Positions 1-8,470 of a stretch of DNA of 13,820 bases are shown here, piece by piece. The position numbers and the translations under genes were made by a program. Numbering within the stretch: the first letter of the stretch is position 1; each line of letters starts with the position of its first letter. The stretch comes from UBA1672 sp964352375 (GTDB taxonomy: Bacteria; Pseudomonadota; Alphaproteobacteria; Micavibrionales; Micavibrionaceae): contig CAYGSA010000044.1 in assembly GCA_964352375.1 (NCBI GenBank), positions 1 through 13,820 of the forward strand, given 5' to 3'. The notes under the pieces were generated by a model. The model made no database searches. It saw only the letters and a program-made list of their open reading frames with translations, and was not told the DNA's origin.

Positions 1-447
1 ATAAAGAAGATAGGTTACAATAGGAATGAATGCAATAAAAGCTGAGGTTTTGAGGTGATCAGCATTTTCTTTCAGAAACAATTTCTCGCAGGCATGCGCT
101 AAACCTCCAAGCCTTTCAAAGCTACCGCTATTGATAGCCCTCAACATCGCATCAACGCAGGCACCAAATGTCTCGTAATCTGCCATAAGCAAAAGATACA
201 TCAACCCACAAAGCGAGCTTAACACTAAATACAAGTTACCACGCCAAAAACTTCTAATCAGGAACGTCATATGATTACTGATCAGACTGTCGTCTTCTTG
301 ACGCGCACGCTCCATATAAATCGCAGCAACGGCGCATGCGCAAATCATTAAACTAAAAACAGAAACAACGCTCACAGGAACCAGGGTAAGAAAAAAAGAG
401 GCAAAAAACACACCGTAATAAATCAAGATTTTCTTCTTTTCTTCCAT
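1..447 (-). CDS. Partial membrane protein, possibly COG3671-like (runs off left edge)
   Basis: An open frame starts at the ATG at 447 and stays open to base 1, giving 149 residues with no stop, so the C-terminus is missing. A short AGGA lies just upstream of the ATG, and the start is 10 bases past the mutL stop, which suggests co-transcription. Hydrophobic stretches fall near residues 7-24, 26-45, 70-89 and 134-149, so it is a polytopic inner-membrane protein. The stretch around residues 58-68 (NHMTFLIRSFW) resembles the conserved 'SHYRFQIRTFW'-type segment between membrane helices in small predicted membrane proteins of the COG3671/DUF4870 kind. That resemblance is from memory and is the only family clue. 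After TM3 there is a roughly 40-residue soluble segment with several cysteines (C87 region to C120). No function can be assigned. That it is a real gene is likely; the family is uncertain. Confidence 0.6.
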   Translation of the reverse strand, partial: MEEKKKILIYYGVFFASFFLTLVPVSVVSVFSLMICACAVAAIYMERARQEDDSLISNHMTFLIRSFWRGNLYLVLSSLCGLMYLLLMADYETFGACVDAMLRAINSGSFERLGGLAHACEKLFLKENADHLKTSAFIAFIPIVTYLLY

Positions 448-457
448 AAATCCTACA

Positions 458-2239
458 CTACCTGCGTCCAAACAAACGTTCAATATCTTTGAGCGAAAGC
501 TCCACATAAGTGGGGCGTCCGTGATTACACTGCCCCGATAACGGCGTGTCTTCCATCTGCCGCAAAAGCGCGTTCATCTCATCTGCGTTCATGCGCCGCC
601 CGGATCGAACAGAGCCATGACACGCCATCGTTGAGAGAATATGATTAATCTTCTCTTCCAACGCCAACGCCTGATCATGCTCCTCCAACTCATCGCTTAG
701 AGAACGAATAAGCCCCTGCACATCAATGCGCCCGCTCAAAATCGAAGGCACGGTTTGCACAGCAATCGCTGCTCCGCCAAACGGCTCAATTTCTAACCCC
801 AAACGCGCCAGCGTCTCCCTCCAGCCAAGCAAACGCTCCGCTGCAATATCATCAAGCTCTTTAATCTCAGGACTCAGCAAGCCTTGTTTATCAATCCCGC
901 GCTCGCTCATTTGCGCTTTAAACCGTTCATAAACAAGGCGTTCATGCGCGGCATGCTGATCAACGATAACTATGCCCTCTTGCGTCTGCGCCACAATATA
1001 ATTCTCATGTAACTGCGCCCGTGCAGCCCCCAAAGGATGATTCTGCACCTCAGGCGCGGCCTCTTCCGCCTCAATCCGCCCCGCAGGTTGAGGCTCATAC
1101 AGCATATGCGTGGCCTCCGCCAAATTCCCATATGTCGGCGCAGAGCGCGCATAGCTCATGGGAACGGCGGGCGCCGCGCCGCGGTGCAAAGGCAAGCCAG
1201 AACCAGGCCGAAAAGCAGACAGAGTATCTCCCGCAACTGTCGTCGAGGCCTGAAACCCATGCTCATGCAAAGCGCCCTTCAGCGCCCCAATAATCAAACC
1301 ACGCACACCTTGCGCATCGCGAAAACGTACCTCGGCCTTGGCGGGGTGAACATTGACATCAACCTCGGATGACGGCAAATCAAGAAACAGCGCCAGAACA
1401 GGATGACGATCCCGATGCAAAACATCCGCATATGATGCACGCACACAGCCATGAAGTAATTTATCCTTCACCGCCCGCCCATTCACAAACAAATATTGTT
1501 GTTGCGCATTCCCGCGATGATAGGTCGGCAGCCCTGCAAAGCCAGAAAGCTGTACTCCATCTCGTTCGGCGAAAATCTCCAAACAATTCTCTCCAAAGTC
1601 ACGCCCTAAAATAGAGGCCAAACGGCTCTGTCGATCCAAAACAGCAGGCAGCTTGAGTTTCTTCTCTCCATTATGAGACAGGGTAAACGCAATCTCGTGA
1701 TTCGCCATCGCAAGCCGCGAAATCATATCCTTCACCGCGCCATATTCCGCGCGATCACTCTTCTGGAATTTCAGCCGCGCAGGCGTGGCATAAAATAGAT
1801 CCCGCACCTCAATCCGTGTTCCCTTGGGATGAGAGGAGGGCATAACCGCGCTCTTCTTGCCCGCAGCGCATGTGATTTCATAGGCTTCCTGTGTCTCCAA
1901 ACTATAGCTCTGAACCTTAATCCGCGACACCGCCGCAATAGAAGCGAGCGCCTCCCCGCGAAACCCAAGATGTGCAATATTAAGTAAATCATCTCCCGGG
2001 AGCTTCGACGTTGCATGCCGATCTAGCGCAGCGTTCAGCTCCTCCGCATTCATCCCATGCCCATTATCGGAAATCACAACCTTGCTCTTCCCGCCTGCAT
2101 GAATATCGACATCAATCGCGCCTGCGCACGCATCAATAGAATTCTCGACCAGCTCCTTAATCGCCGCCGCTGGCCGTTCAACAACCTCGCCAGCAGCAAT
2201 CTGATTAATCAATGTTTCAGGTAAATAACGTATGCGCAT
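458..2239 (-). CDS. mutL: DNA mismatch repair protein MutL (endonuclease type)
   Basis: 593-residue MutL, the ATPase that couples mismatch recognition by MutS to strand incision. The N-terminal GHKL ATPase has all its motifs: KELVENSIDA (28-37; E32 is the predicted catalytic glutamate), DNGHGM (58-63) and GFRGEAL (92-98). The transducer domain follows, with VNVHPAKAEVRF (295-306). A linker of low conservation (about 330-400) leads to the C-terminal dimerisation/endonuclease domain. That domain carries DQHAAHERLVYE (427-438), which fits the DQHA(X)2E(X)4E metal-binding motif, plus ACHGSVRSGRRM (539-550) and CNHGRPT (571-577). This is therefore the self-nicking MutL of bacteria that lack MutH, unlike the E. 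coli protein. The start at 2239 gives the canonical N-terminus (IRxLPExLINQIAAGEVVERP). No clear Shine-Dalgarno sequence is visible. It lies 24 bases after the pentapeptide-repeat gene and is probably co-transcribed with it. Confidence 0.97.
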   Translation of the reverse strand: MRIRYLPETLINQIAAGEVVERPAAAIKELVENSIDACAGAIDVDIHAGGKSKVVISDNGHGMNAEELNAALDRHATSKLPGDDLLNIAHLGFRGEALASIAAVSRIKVQSYSLETQEAYEITCAAGKKSAVMPSSHPKGTRIEVRDLFYATPARLKFQKSDRAEYGAVKDMISRLAMANHEIAFTLSHNGEKKLKLPAVLDRQSRLASILGRDFGENCLEIFAERDGVQLSGFAGLPTYHRGNAQQQYLFVNGRAVKDKLLHGCVRASYADVLHRDRHPVLALFLDLPSSEVDVNVHPAKAEVRFRDAQGVRGLIIGALKGALHEHGFQASTTVAGDTLSAFRPGSGLPLHRGAAPAVPMSYARSAPTYGNLAEATHMLYEPQPAGRIEAEEAAPEVQNHPLGAARAQLHENYIVAQTQEGIVIVDQHAAHERLVYERFKAQMSERGIDKQGLLSPEIKELDDIAAERLLGWRETLARLGLEIEPFGGAAIAVQTVPSILSGRIDVQGLIRSLSDELEEHDQALALEEKINHILSTMACHGSVRSGRRMNADEMNALLRQMEDTPLSGQCNHGRPTYVELSLKDIERLFGRR

Positions 2240-2263
2240 AATATTTTATAGCGCAATGAAAAA

Positions 2264-3574
2264 CTAAAGCCTACTAAAATCAATAATCGCTTTCTCAAGT
2301 TGCGCTCCGTCCATTACGGTGTCTTTTAAAACCGCACCAGACAAATCGGCACGGCGTAGGTCAGCGTTACTCAAATCTGCATACGTCAAATCCGCGCCCA
2401 GCATAATCGCATCACGCAAATCAATATCGCGCAAATCAGCAAATCGTAAATCCGCACCACTAAGGTCAATACGATGAACACGCGTCCCGCCGCCTTTTTT
2501 CTCAAACTGCAAGGGGCTAAGGCGTCCGCCCCTTAAATTGGCGCGAGTGAGCTTGGCGTCTCTGAGGTTAGAACCTCGCAAATCAATATTCTCCATATAA
2601 CAATCACGAAAGTCTGCACCAACTAAATCCGCGCTTTGCAACGCCGCACGGCTTAAGTCCAAATTTAAAAAGCATGCATCACGTGCCCTCATAGCCGTCA
2701 TGTTATAAAGCCGTAAATCAAACAAATTACGCAAATCATAGCCACTAAGATCAAGCCGCTCACCATCAGTGCCATTTGATGCAATCCATAGCGTATGTGC
2801 CTCAAGAATTTTCTTAAGCGTTTCTTCAGGGTCTTCAAGAACTTTCCCCATATTATCCTGCGTCACCGCACCGCTTTTGTCCGCACCATAACTTTCCGTA
2901 CCCTCCATAATGGCGCCAGACAGAATGGAGCTCCGTAAATCCGAATGCGTAATATCCGATCCTGTAAAATCAACAAGGCTGAGATTAGCGCCATGAAAGC
3001 TTGCGCTACGCAAATCAGCGTTCTGTAATATCGCGTTCGCCATATCGACATCAGAAAAATCTGCGTTCTTCGCACGTATTCCAGAAAGATTAGCTTTGTT
3101 CAAACGTGCCCCTGACAAAATTGTTTTTGTCCCCTCACCTGCAGAACGCTCACGATCTGCAATCCCGCCTTCACGGGATTTTTCCATGATTTTACCCTCA
3201 CGTAAATCCGCTGCACTCAGGTTGGTCGCGTTTAAATTTGCCCCCGATAAGCAAGCCCCACGCAAATCAGTGCGCGAAAGATCCGCATGCGAAAGATCCG
3301 CCCCGCGCAAATCACAACCAAAGAAAATAGCACCCCGATATGTCCCAAGCGACAGGTCTGCACCAACCAGAACAGAACCAGAAAAGTCAGCCTGCGATAA
3401 ATCATGATTATAGAAATTCAAGCCAGAAAGGTTGCAATATTGCAAAGATAAACGCTTGCCACCAACTTGACCGCGCATAAACATAAGATGGTGTTCGATA
3501 AGCTGATTGAGCCTGTCCTGCGAAATCACAGGCAAGTCCTTCAAATCAGGAATATCGTCAACATATCTGAGCAT
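2264..3574 (-). CDS. Pentapeptide-repeat protein with two tandem modules
   Basis: 436 residues, dominated by A(D/N)LSxA-type pentapeptide repeats that fold into a right-handed four-sided beta-helix. Repeats run over about 47-127, 151-222, 275-351 and 368-433. The protein is an internal duplication. A cap segment LNQLIEHHLMFMRGQVGGKRLSL (22-44) recurs as LKKILEAHTLWIASNGTDGERLDL (253-276). Each copy has about 90 residues of repeats, then a non-repeat loop at the same relative place (128-150, charged; 352-367, glycine- and lysine-rich), then about 70 more residues of repeats. Residues 223-252 join the modules. There is no signal peptide or membrane helix, so it is probably cytosolic. The function is unknown: some family members bind DNA gyrase, most are uncharacterised, and nothing here decides. 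It sits between pgi (121-base gap) and mutL (24-base gap). Confidence 0.93.
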   Translation of the reverse strand: MLRYVDDIPDLKDLPVISQDRLNQLIEHHLMFMRGQVGGKRLSLQYCNLSGLNFYNHDLSQADFSGSVLVGADLSLGTYRGAIFFGCDLRGADLSHADLSRTDLRGACLSGANLNATNLSAADLREGKIMEKSREGGIADRERSAGEGTKTILSGARLNKANLSGIRAKNADFSDVDMANAILQNADLRSASFHGANLSLVDFTGSDITHSDLRSSILSGAIMEGTESYGADKSGAVTQDNMGKVLEDPEETLKKILEAHTLWIASNGTDGERLDLSGYDLRNLFDLRLYNMTAMRARDACFLNLDLSRAALQSADLVGADFRDCYMENIDLRGSNLRDAKLTRANLRGGRLSPLQFEKKGGGTRVHRIDLSGADLRFADLRDIDLRDAIMLGADLTYADLSNADLRRADLSGAVLKDTVMDGAQLEKAIIDFSRL

Positions 3575-3583
3575 GGTAAGCCT

Positions 3584-3613
3584 ATAATATCATAAAATCA
3601 TATGATCTTTGAA
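3584..3613 (-). promoter_or_regulatory. Possible promoter before the pentapeptide-repeat gene
   Basis: On the minus strand TTCAAA (3613-3608) and TATTAT (3589-3584) are separated by 18 bases, a loose fit to a housekeeping-sigma promoter. The predicted transcription start would be only a few bases from the ATG at 3574, giving a nearly leaderless mRNA. The region is very A+T-rich, so chance matches are likely. It is listed because the 121-base gap after pgi is the only place for a promoter driving this gene and mutL. Confidence 0.25.
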
Positions 3614-3695
3614 CAGTTTATACACAAGAAGAAGGTCAAAATAAACGCAGTGCAAATGACTATTGAAGACCATCTAAAATAGACTCTCTATGAAC

Positions 3696-5243
3696 CTAAT
3701 CTAGATTCAAATATGCCAGCAAACCCTTGGTCGAGCCATCAAGATCACCAGTGTGTTCTTCAATATTAAGTGCAAGGATTTTGCCAAGCTCCACGCCACA
3801 TTGATCAAAACTGTTAATATTCCAGATAATGCCTTGAACAAATACCTTGTGTTCATACAGCGCAAGCAATTGTCCTAAACCAAAAGGATTTAATTCATCG
3901 AGAATAATCGTATTACTCGGCCTGTTCCCATCAAAATGATGGTGCAAATCTTCATTTTTTTGACCTTGCATCATCGCCTGGGATTGTGCCAGTGCATTCA
4001 CCAAAAGCTTCTCATGATGCCCTGCAAGCGGGTTCTGTGTTTTCTTACTCATAATAAAGTCACACGGGCTAATGACGCTGCCTTGATGGAGCAATTGAAA
4101 AAACGCATGTTGATTATTGGTGCCGACCTCACCAAACACAATCGGGCCTGTGCCATAAGGAACTCGGCGCCCGTCTCTATCAACAGACTTACCGTTCGAC
4201 TCCATATCCAACTGGCGCATATAATCACAGAAATAGCGCATATAATGATCATAAGGCGCCATACATAGTGCCGGATAGCCCATGAAATTGCGATTCCAAA
4301 CACCGATAAGAGCTAAAATTACAGGCATATTTTCTGCAAGGGGGGCGGTCACAAAATGCTCGTCCATGCTTGAGGCCCCTTTAAGAAGACTACGGAAATG
4401 ATCTGGCCCGATCCCAATACACAGCGGCAAGCCAATGCTAGACCAGAGAGAAAAGCGCCCTCCAACCCAATCCCACATCGGGAAGACGGAATTAGGGTCT
4501 ATGCCAAACGCCGAAGCCTCGTCAACATTACTGGTCAATGCAACAAAATGTTTGGAGATATCCTCAACCCCTTGATCTATCACCCATGCACGTGCACTTC
4601 GCGCATTCAGCATTGTTTCCTGAGTTGTAAAAGACTTGGAGGCCACAATGAACAAAGTCGATTTGGCATCAAGGCCTTTCAGTGCCTCAGCAAGATGTGA
4701 TCCATCAACATTAGAAACAAAACGAACATTAATGTCATCACGTCTGAACGGCGTCAGCGCCATATACGCCATGCGACCACCCAAATCAGAACCACCAATA
4801 CCGATATTGACGACATTTTTGATCTGGCCAGAATCATAAAGACGCGCACAAAATTCATACATGCGCGAGTGCACCGCGGCAATGTCGAGTTCGGGTTTAT
4901 CCTTGCGTAAATCCATATGACGAACAGCACGGTTTTCCGTGATGTTGATTTCTTCACCATCCATCATTCGTGTACGCCACCCTTCGATGTTGCAGGCACG
5001 CGCAAGCTGCAGCAAACTGTCCATAATCTCACGCGAAACAAGATTCTTGGAGTAGTCCAGCAAAAGACCTCCATGCACCAAATGCATATCATCAAAGCGC
5101 ATCTCATCTTCATCAAACAAAGATTGAATAGAACGACCAGACAGTTTCAAGGCCTGCGCCTCTAAGGCGCGCCATTCATCGAAATCTGAACGTAAAGGAG
5201 TCATATTACTGGACGTTCGGCAAAGCCGTGAGAGGAATTGCAT
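3696..5243 (-). CDS. pgi: Glucose-6-phosphate isomerase
   Basis: Interconverts glucose 6-phosphate and fructose 6-phosphate in the cytosol (glycolysis/gluconeogenesis). The 515 residues are near the family's 540-550. Visible motifs are GIGGSDLG (148-155), ASKSFTTQET (201-210), signature DWVGGRFSLWSS (258-269, with R263), GEVGTNNQHAFFQLLHQG (371-388, with E372 the predicted base), the His pair at 409-410, and signature FDQCGVELGK (479-488, with K488). All predicted active-site residues are present. Start choice: the ATG at 5243 has a perfect AAGGAG six bases upstream and overlaps the end of the preceding M16 gene by 38 bases. A second ATG at 5204, one base past that gene's stop, would drop 13 poorly conserved residues and has no clear ribosome site. 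I prefer 5243. Sharing an operon with two secreted peptidases is an accidental-looking arrangement. Confidence 0.96.
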   Translation of the reverse strand: MQFLSRLCRTSSNMTPLRSDFDEWRALEAQALKLSGRSIQSLFDEDEMRFDDMHLVHGGLLLDYSKNLVSREIMDSLLQLARACNIEGWRTRMMDGEEINITENRAVRHMDLRKDKPELDIAAVHSRMYEFCARLYDSGQIKNVVNIGIGGSDLGGRMAYMALTPFRRDDINVRFVSNVDGSHLAEALKGLDAKSTLFIVASKSFTTQETMLNARSARAWVIDQGVEDISKHFVALTSNVDEASAFGIDPNSVFPMWDWVGGRFSLWSSIGLPLCIGIGPDHFRSLLKGASSMDEHFVTAPLAENMPVILALIGVWNRNFMGYPALCMAPYDHYMRYFCDYMRQLDMESNGKSVDRDGRRVPYGTGPIVFGEVGTNNQHAFFQLLHQGSVISPCDFIMSKKTQNPLAGHHEKLLVNALAQSQAMMQGQKNEDLHHHFDGNRPSNTIILDELNPFGLGQLLALYEHKVFVQGIIWNINSFDQCGVELGKILALNIEEHTGDLDGSTKGLLAYLNLD

Positions 5244-6558
5244 CGCTCACTCCTTCAGGTTTTCCGACAAGAATAGTTGTAAAAGAGTCGGCGTGCAGTA
5301 ATCGCTCGGCCACCTTTTGAACCTCATCGGCGCTCACCGCATTAATCTTGGCATTCCGGTGATCCAGATAATCAAGAGGGAGGTTATCGATCTGCAGCGA
5401 AAGCAAAGTGCTCGCAATCGAATCTGTAGACGTTAACTGCAAAGGCAGGGAGCCTGTAATGTAGGATTTAGCATCCTTAAGCTCAGCATCACTCACCGCG
5501 TCATGGCGCATCTTCATCCATTCCGCCTGAATCAAGGAGAGCATATCGGCCACAGTCTCATTTCGTGTAGATGTTGAAACATTCAAAATGTCAGCTTCGG
5601 CATAATCTTGAAAATAAGAATATATCCCGTAAGTCAGGCCGCGCTTTTCACGAATTTCTTCCATCAACCGCGATCCAAAACCCGACTCACCCAGAATAAA
5701 ATTCATCACCTGCGCGGCATAATAATCAGGTTCAGAGCGGTCAACACCTTGTTGTGTAATGGTAATAACAGTCTGCGGAATATCTTGATCATAAATATAG
5801 GTCTTGCCCGCATTGCTCAATGGTTTTGAAGAACCCGCTTCATAACGCGCGTCATGCAAACCACCAAAAAGGAAGTCCAGACTATTCTTGAGAGTCTCGG
5901 CATCAATATCACCCGCTACTGCAATGATCATATTATTCTTACCAAGCTGGCTATGAAACCCCCGTAAATCATCGGGCGTAATATTATCAAGCGATCTAAG
6001 CGTCCCGCCACTATTCAAGGCATAAGGGTGTCCCTCAAAAATACGATCATTTTGTAACCGCGCCGCAATCCAGCGCGGATTAGCAATCGAGGAACGAATA
6101 CGGCTCTTATTGCTCTCACGCATTCGTCCCACAGCATCCTCATCAAAGCGAGGCTTCAAAAGCGCCAATGACAGCAAGTCAAAGGCTTTGTCTTTATGAC
6201 GCGTCAGGGTCTTAAGTTGCCCTGTGAAATGATCACGTGTGACACCAAAGCGCAATGTAATCGAATGATCCTCAAGCGCCTTTTGAAAGGCCTGCGAATC
6301 CATATCACCTGCCCCCTCATCCATTGTATTCGAAGCCATACGAGCAAGGCCTTGTTTTTCAGAGGGGTCATTCTTTGCACCCGCACCGCGAAAGGCAAAT
6401 TTAATCGCAATAACAGGGACAGAGTGATCTTCCACTAACCAAGCGGTCAACCCGCTATCGGTTTTAACCTCTTGAATATCAAGAAATTTCTCCTGAACAT
6501 CACGCGCATGGGCGTGAAATGAAAAGCTCAAGCAAACAAATAATACCAAAATCCGCAT
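5206..6558 (-). CDS. M16 peptidase-like subunit without the zinc site, secreted
   Basis: 450-residue M16 (pitrilysin/insulinase) family protein with an N-terminal signal peptide (hydrophobic 2-14, likely cleavage after HAHA at residue 18), so periplasmic. The zinc-binding HxxEH of active members is replaced: by alignment with the neighbouring paralogue, GLARMASN (70-77) stands where GIAHFYEH should be. It therefore cannot bind catalytic zinc in the usual way. It retains the C-terminal-half segment with REKRGLTYGIYS (303-314), which in M16B partner subunits supplies an Arg/Tyr pair for substrate binding. With the catalytic subunit encoded immediately upstream (2 bases between stop and start; GGAAGG about 9 bases before the ATG), this fits the known alpha/beta heterodimer arrangement, as in the Sphingomonas A1 M16B pair. 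The substrate is unknown. Confidence 0.9.
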   Translation of the reverse strand: MRILVLFVCLSFSFHAHARDVQEKFLDIQEVKTDSGLTAWLVEDHSVPVIAIKFAFRGAGAKNDPSEKQGLARMASNTMDEGAGDMDSQAFQKALEDHSITLRFGVTRDHFTGQLKTLTRHKDKAFDLLSLALLKPRFDEDAVGRMRESNKSRIRSSIANPRWIAARLQNDRIFEGHPYALNSGGTLRSLDNITPDDLRGFHSQLGKNNMIIAVAGDIDAETLKNSLDFLFGGLHDARYEAGSSKPLSNAGKTYIYDQDIPQTVITITQQGVDRSEPDYYAAQVMNFILGESGFGSRLMEEIREKRGLTYGIYSYFQDYAEADILNVSTSTRNETVADMLSLIQAEWMKMRHDAVSDAELKDAKSYITGSLPLQLTSTDSIASTLLSLQIDNLPLDYLDHRNAKINAVSADEVQKVAERLLHADSFTTILVGKPEGVSDAIPLTALPNVQ

Positions 6559-6560
6559 AA

Positions 6561-7925
6561 TTATTGACCTTCCTGTTTAGGCATCAAAACCCCCGTCACA
6601 GGCGGATATTGATAAGGCGCATCAGGATTCAAATATGTCGCCGCTACGGCTTGAATATTCTGGGCGCTCACGCCTTCAATCTGCGCAGGCCATGTTTCAA
6701 TATCTTGAAGCGTCGACCCCGTAATCATCGAATACCCGATAATCATCGCAGGGCCAGTCAGGCTATCACGTGCATAAACCGCCTCAGCCTGTAATTTCGC
6801 TTTTGCTTCGGTAAGCTCGGCTTCAGTAACGCCATCACGAATCAAAAGGCGTAACTGCTCCTCAAGCGCTAATTCCAAAGCGTCTAATGTTACTCCTTCT
6901 GACGGCGTGGCAGAAACGCTCAAGCTTCCATCATTCCATGCGGCGGAATTATAAAAAAGACTAACACCTGTCGCGATTTTCTGTTCAACAACCAACGCCT
7001 TATAAAGCCGTGAACTGGCTCCGCCACCCATAATGCTCTCTAAAACCTGCAAGGCCAGTGACTCTGAAGGGGTCTGCCTATAGCTTGGAACGCGGTACTT
7101 TCGTTGAAAAACAGGCTGCTGAATACTATCGTGCTCAAGTGTTACGCGCGTTTCAGAAATAAAAGGCGGCGAGATGGTACGCTCCCGAACAGGGACACTC
7201 CCCTTCGGAATCAGGCCATACGTCTTTTGAGCCATCGCCAAAACATCTTCGCCCTTTACATCACCAGAAACAACAAGGATCGCATTATTCGGCACGTAAT
7301 ATTGATCATAAAATGCCGTAGCATCTTCCAGGGTAAGAGCCGCAATTTCATGCGCCCACCCAATCACAGGAATAGAGTAGGGGTGGTTCGGATACAACGC
7401 TTCATTTAACTGCTCTGCCATTTGCGCGCGCGGGTCGTTATCCGTACGTTGTGCGCGTTCTTCCAAAATAACTTTATTTTCGGAATCAAATTCAGATTGC
7501 GGAATGTTCAAACCGCGCATGCGTCCAGCCTCCATACGCATCATCTTTTCTAAGTGTTCTGAGGCAATAGATTGAAAATAAGCCGTGTAATCCTGAGAGG
7601 TGAAGGCATTATCATTGCCACCAAGCGCACGAACAATCCGCGAAAATTCGCCAGGTGCAAACGTGCCAAGCTCCGGATGGCTATGCCCCTTAAACATCAG
7701 ATGTTCATAAAAATGCGCAATACCAGATTTCCCGCGCGGCTCGTCCGCCGCCCCAACTTTATACCACAGCATGTGCGTCACAACAGGTGCGCGGTTATTC
7801 TCAACAACAACAATCTGCAAGCCGTTATCTAGCGTGAAAGATTTTGCATCAAACACCGTATTCTGAGCAAACGCAGGGGATACAGAAAAAATAAACAAAA
7901 ATAAATATATAAATCGAACCATCAT
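6561..7925 (-). CDS. M16 family zinc peptidase (catalytic subunit), secreted
   Basis: Processing-peptidase-like M16B metalloprotease. It has the inverted zinc motif HFYEH and, 74 residues further on, the third ligand in SENKVILEER. In the numbering of the longest frame, from GTG at 7934, the ligands are H74, E77, H78 and E152. The N-terminus is a clear signal peptide (VRFIYLFLFIFSVSPAFA, cleavage before QNT), so the enzyme acts in the periplasm. The start is ambiguous: GTG at 7934, ATG at 7925 and ATG at 7922 are all in frame, and none has a recognisable ribosome site. I chose ATG 7925 because it gives the more usual signal-peptide n-region. The gene follows the LspA-lipoprotein gene by about 20 bases and precedes the zinc-less partner by 2, so translational coupling is likely. 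Its substrate is not deducible. Confidence 0.94.
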   Translation of the reverse strand: MMVRFIYLFLFIFSVSPAFAQNTVFDAKSFTLDNGLQIVVVENNRAPVVTHMLWYKVGAADEPRGKSGIAHFYEHLMFKGHSHPELGTFAPGEFSRIVRALGGNDNAFTSQDYTAYFQSIASEHLEKMMRMEAGRMRGLNIPQSEFDSENKVILEERAQRTDNDPRAQMAEQLNEALYPNHPYSIPVIGWAHEIAALTLEDATAFYDQYYVPNNAILVVSGDVKGEDVLAMAQKTYGLIPKGSVPVRERTISPPFISETRVTLEHDSIQQPVFQRKYRVPSYRQTPSESLALQVLESIMGGGASSRLYKALVVEQKIATGVSLFYNSAAWNDGSLSVSATPSEGVTLDALELALEEQLRLLIRDGVTEAELTEAKAKLQAEAVYARDSLTGPAMIIGYSMITGSTLQDIETWPAQIEGVSAQNIQAVAATYLNPDAPYQYPPVTGVLMPKQEGQ

Positions 7926-7945
7926 GCAGCGCACAATAACACACT

Positions 7946-8470
7946 TTATTCTTCAATAAAGGGTGTTTCTCCTTCGGTGATAACTTTGCCCGTTTCCTTA
8001 TTTGCCTTAAGGCGCTCATACTCGGCTTTGGCATCAACAACAGTTGCGGAAGCCTCCGCTTTACGGCCTAGATTAATCAATTTTTGCGCCGTGGGCACAT
8101 TCCGCTCAGCAAGCTCACGCGTTTCATTATTCACTGTCGATCGAATATCCGATGACGCATTCACTGCCCCAGAATTTTTCAAAAGCGCGTCCTCCGCACT
8201 GCTTGATACGACGCTCTTCGCGTGCACATTCCCAAACACAGCCTGTTCTGCTTGCGCAATCGCAGCTTGTTCTTGAGGCCTAGGTTGCCCCAAAACAGGT
8301 GTAGGTAAAATTAAATGCGGTGGAACTTCGAGAGGTGCGCGGGTGATAACAGAAAATTCATCAGGTGACTCTTTTACAAGGCCCAGTGAATTCCTAAGAT
8401 TGCCACACCCGCTCAACGTGATTGAGAGGAAGAGTAAAGCAATAATGCCCATATGTTTTTTTTGTTTCAT
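7946..8470 (-). other. DUF3035 lipoprotein moiety with its own signal peptide and possible internal start
   Basis: From the internal ATG at 8470 (residue 215 of the continuous frame) the product would be a 174-residue lipoprotein. It begins MKQKKHMGIIALLFLSITLS with lipobox LSGC (residues 233-236; lipidated Cys236). The mature part has the DUF3035 hallmark PDEFSVITRAPLEVPP...LPTPVLGQPRPQ (250-280), then a low-complexity helical tail. In alphaproteobacteria DUF3035 lipoproteins often follow lspA as a separate gene, and they have been linked to the outer-membrane BAM complex as BamF. I recall that link and the sequence does not show it. No Shine-Dalgarno sequence precedes 8470, so separate expression would depend on coupling to lspA translation. 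Confidence 0.75.

Noticed and set aside
1021..1614. Several plus-strand open frames opposite mutL
   Set aside because: Antisense shadows with biased composition (Arg, Gln, Pro) and no recognisable domain; mutL on the other strand is certain.
3679..3691. Small hairpin ATAGA-GAG-TCTAT followed by TTT after pgi (minus strand) as a terminator
   Set aside because: Only five A+T-rich pairs with a three-base loop and a very short T run, too weak to call.
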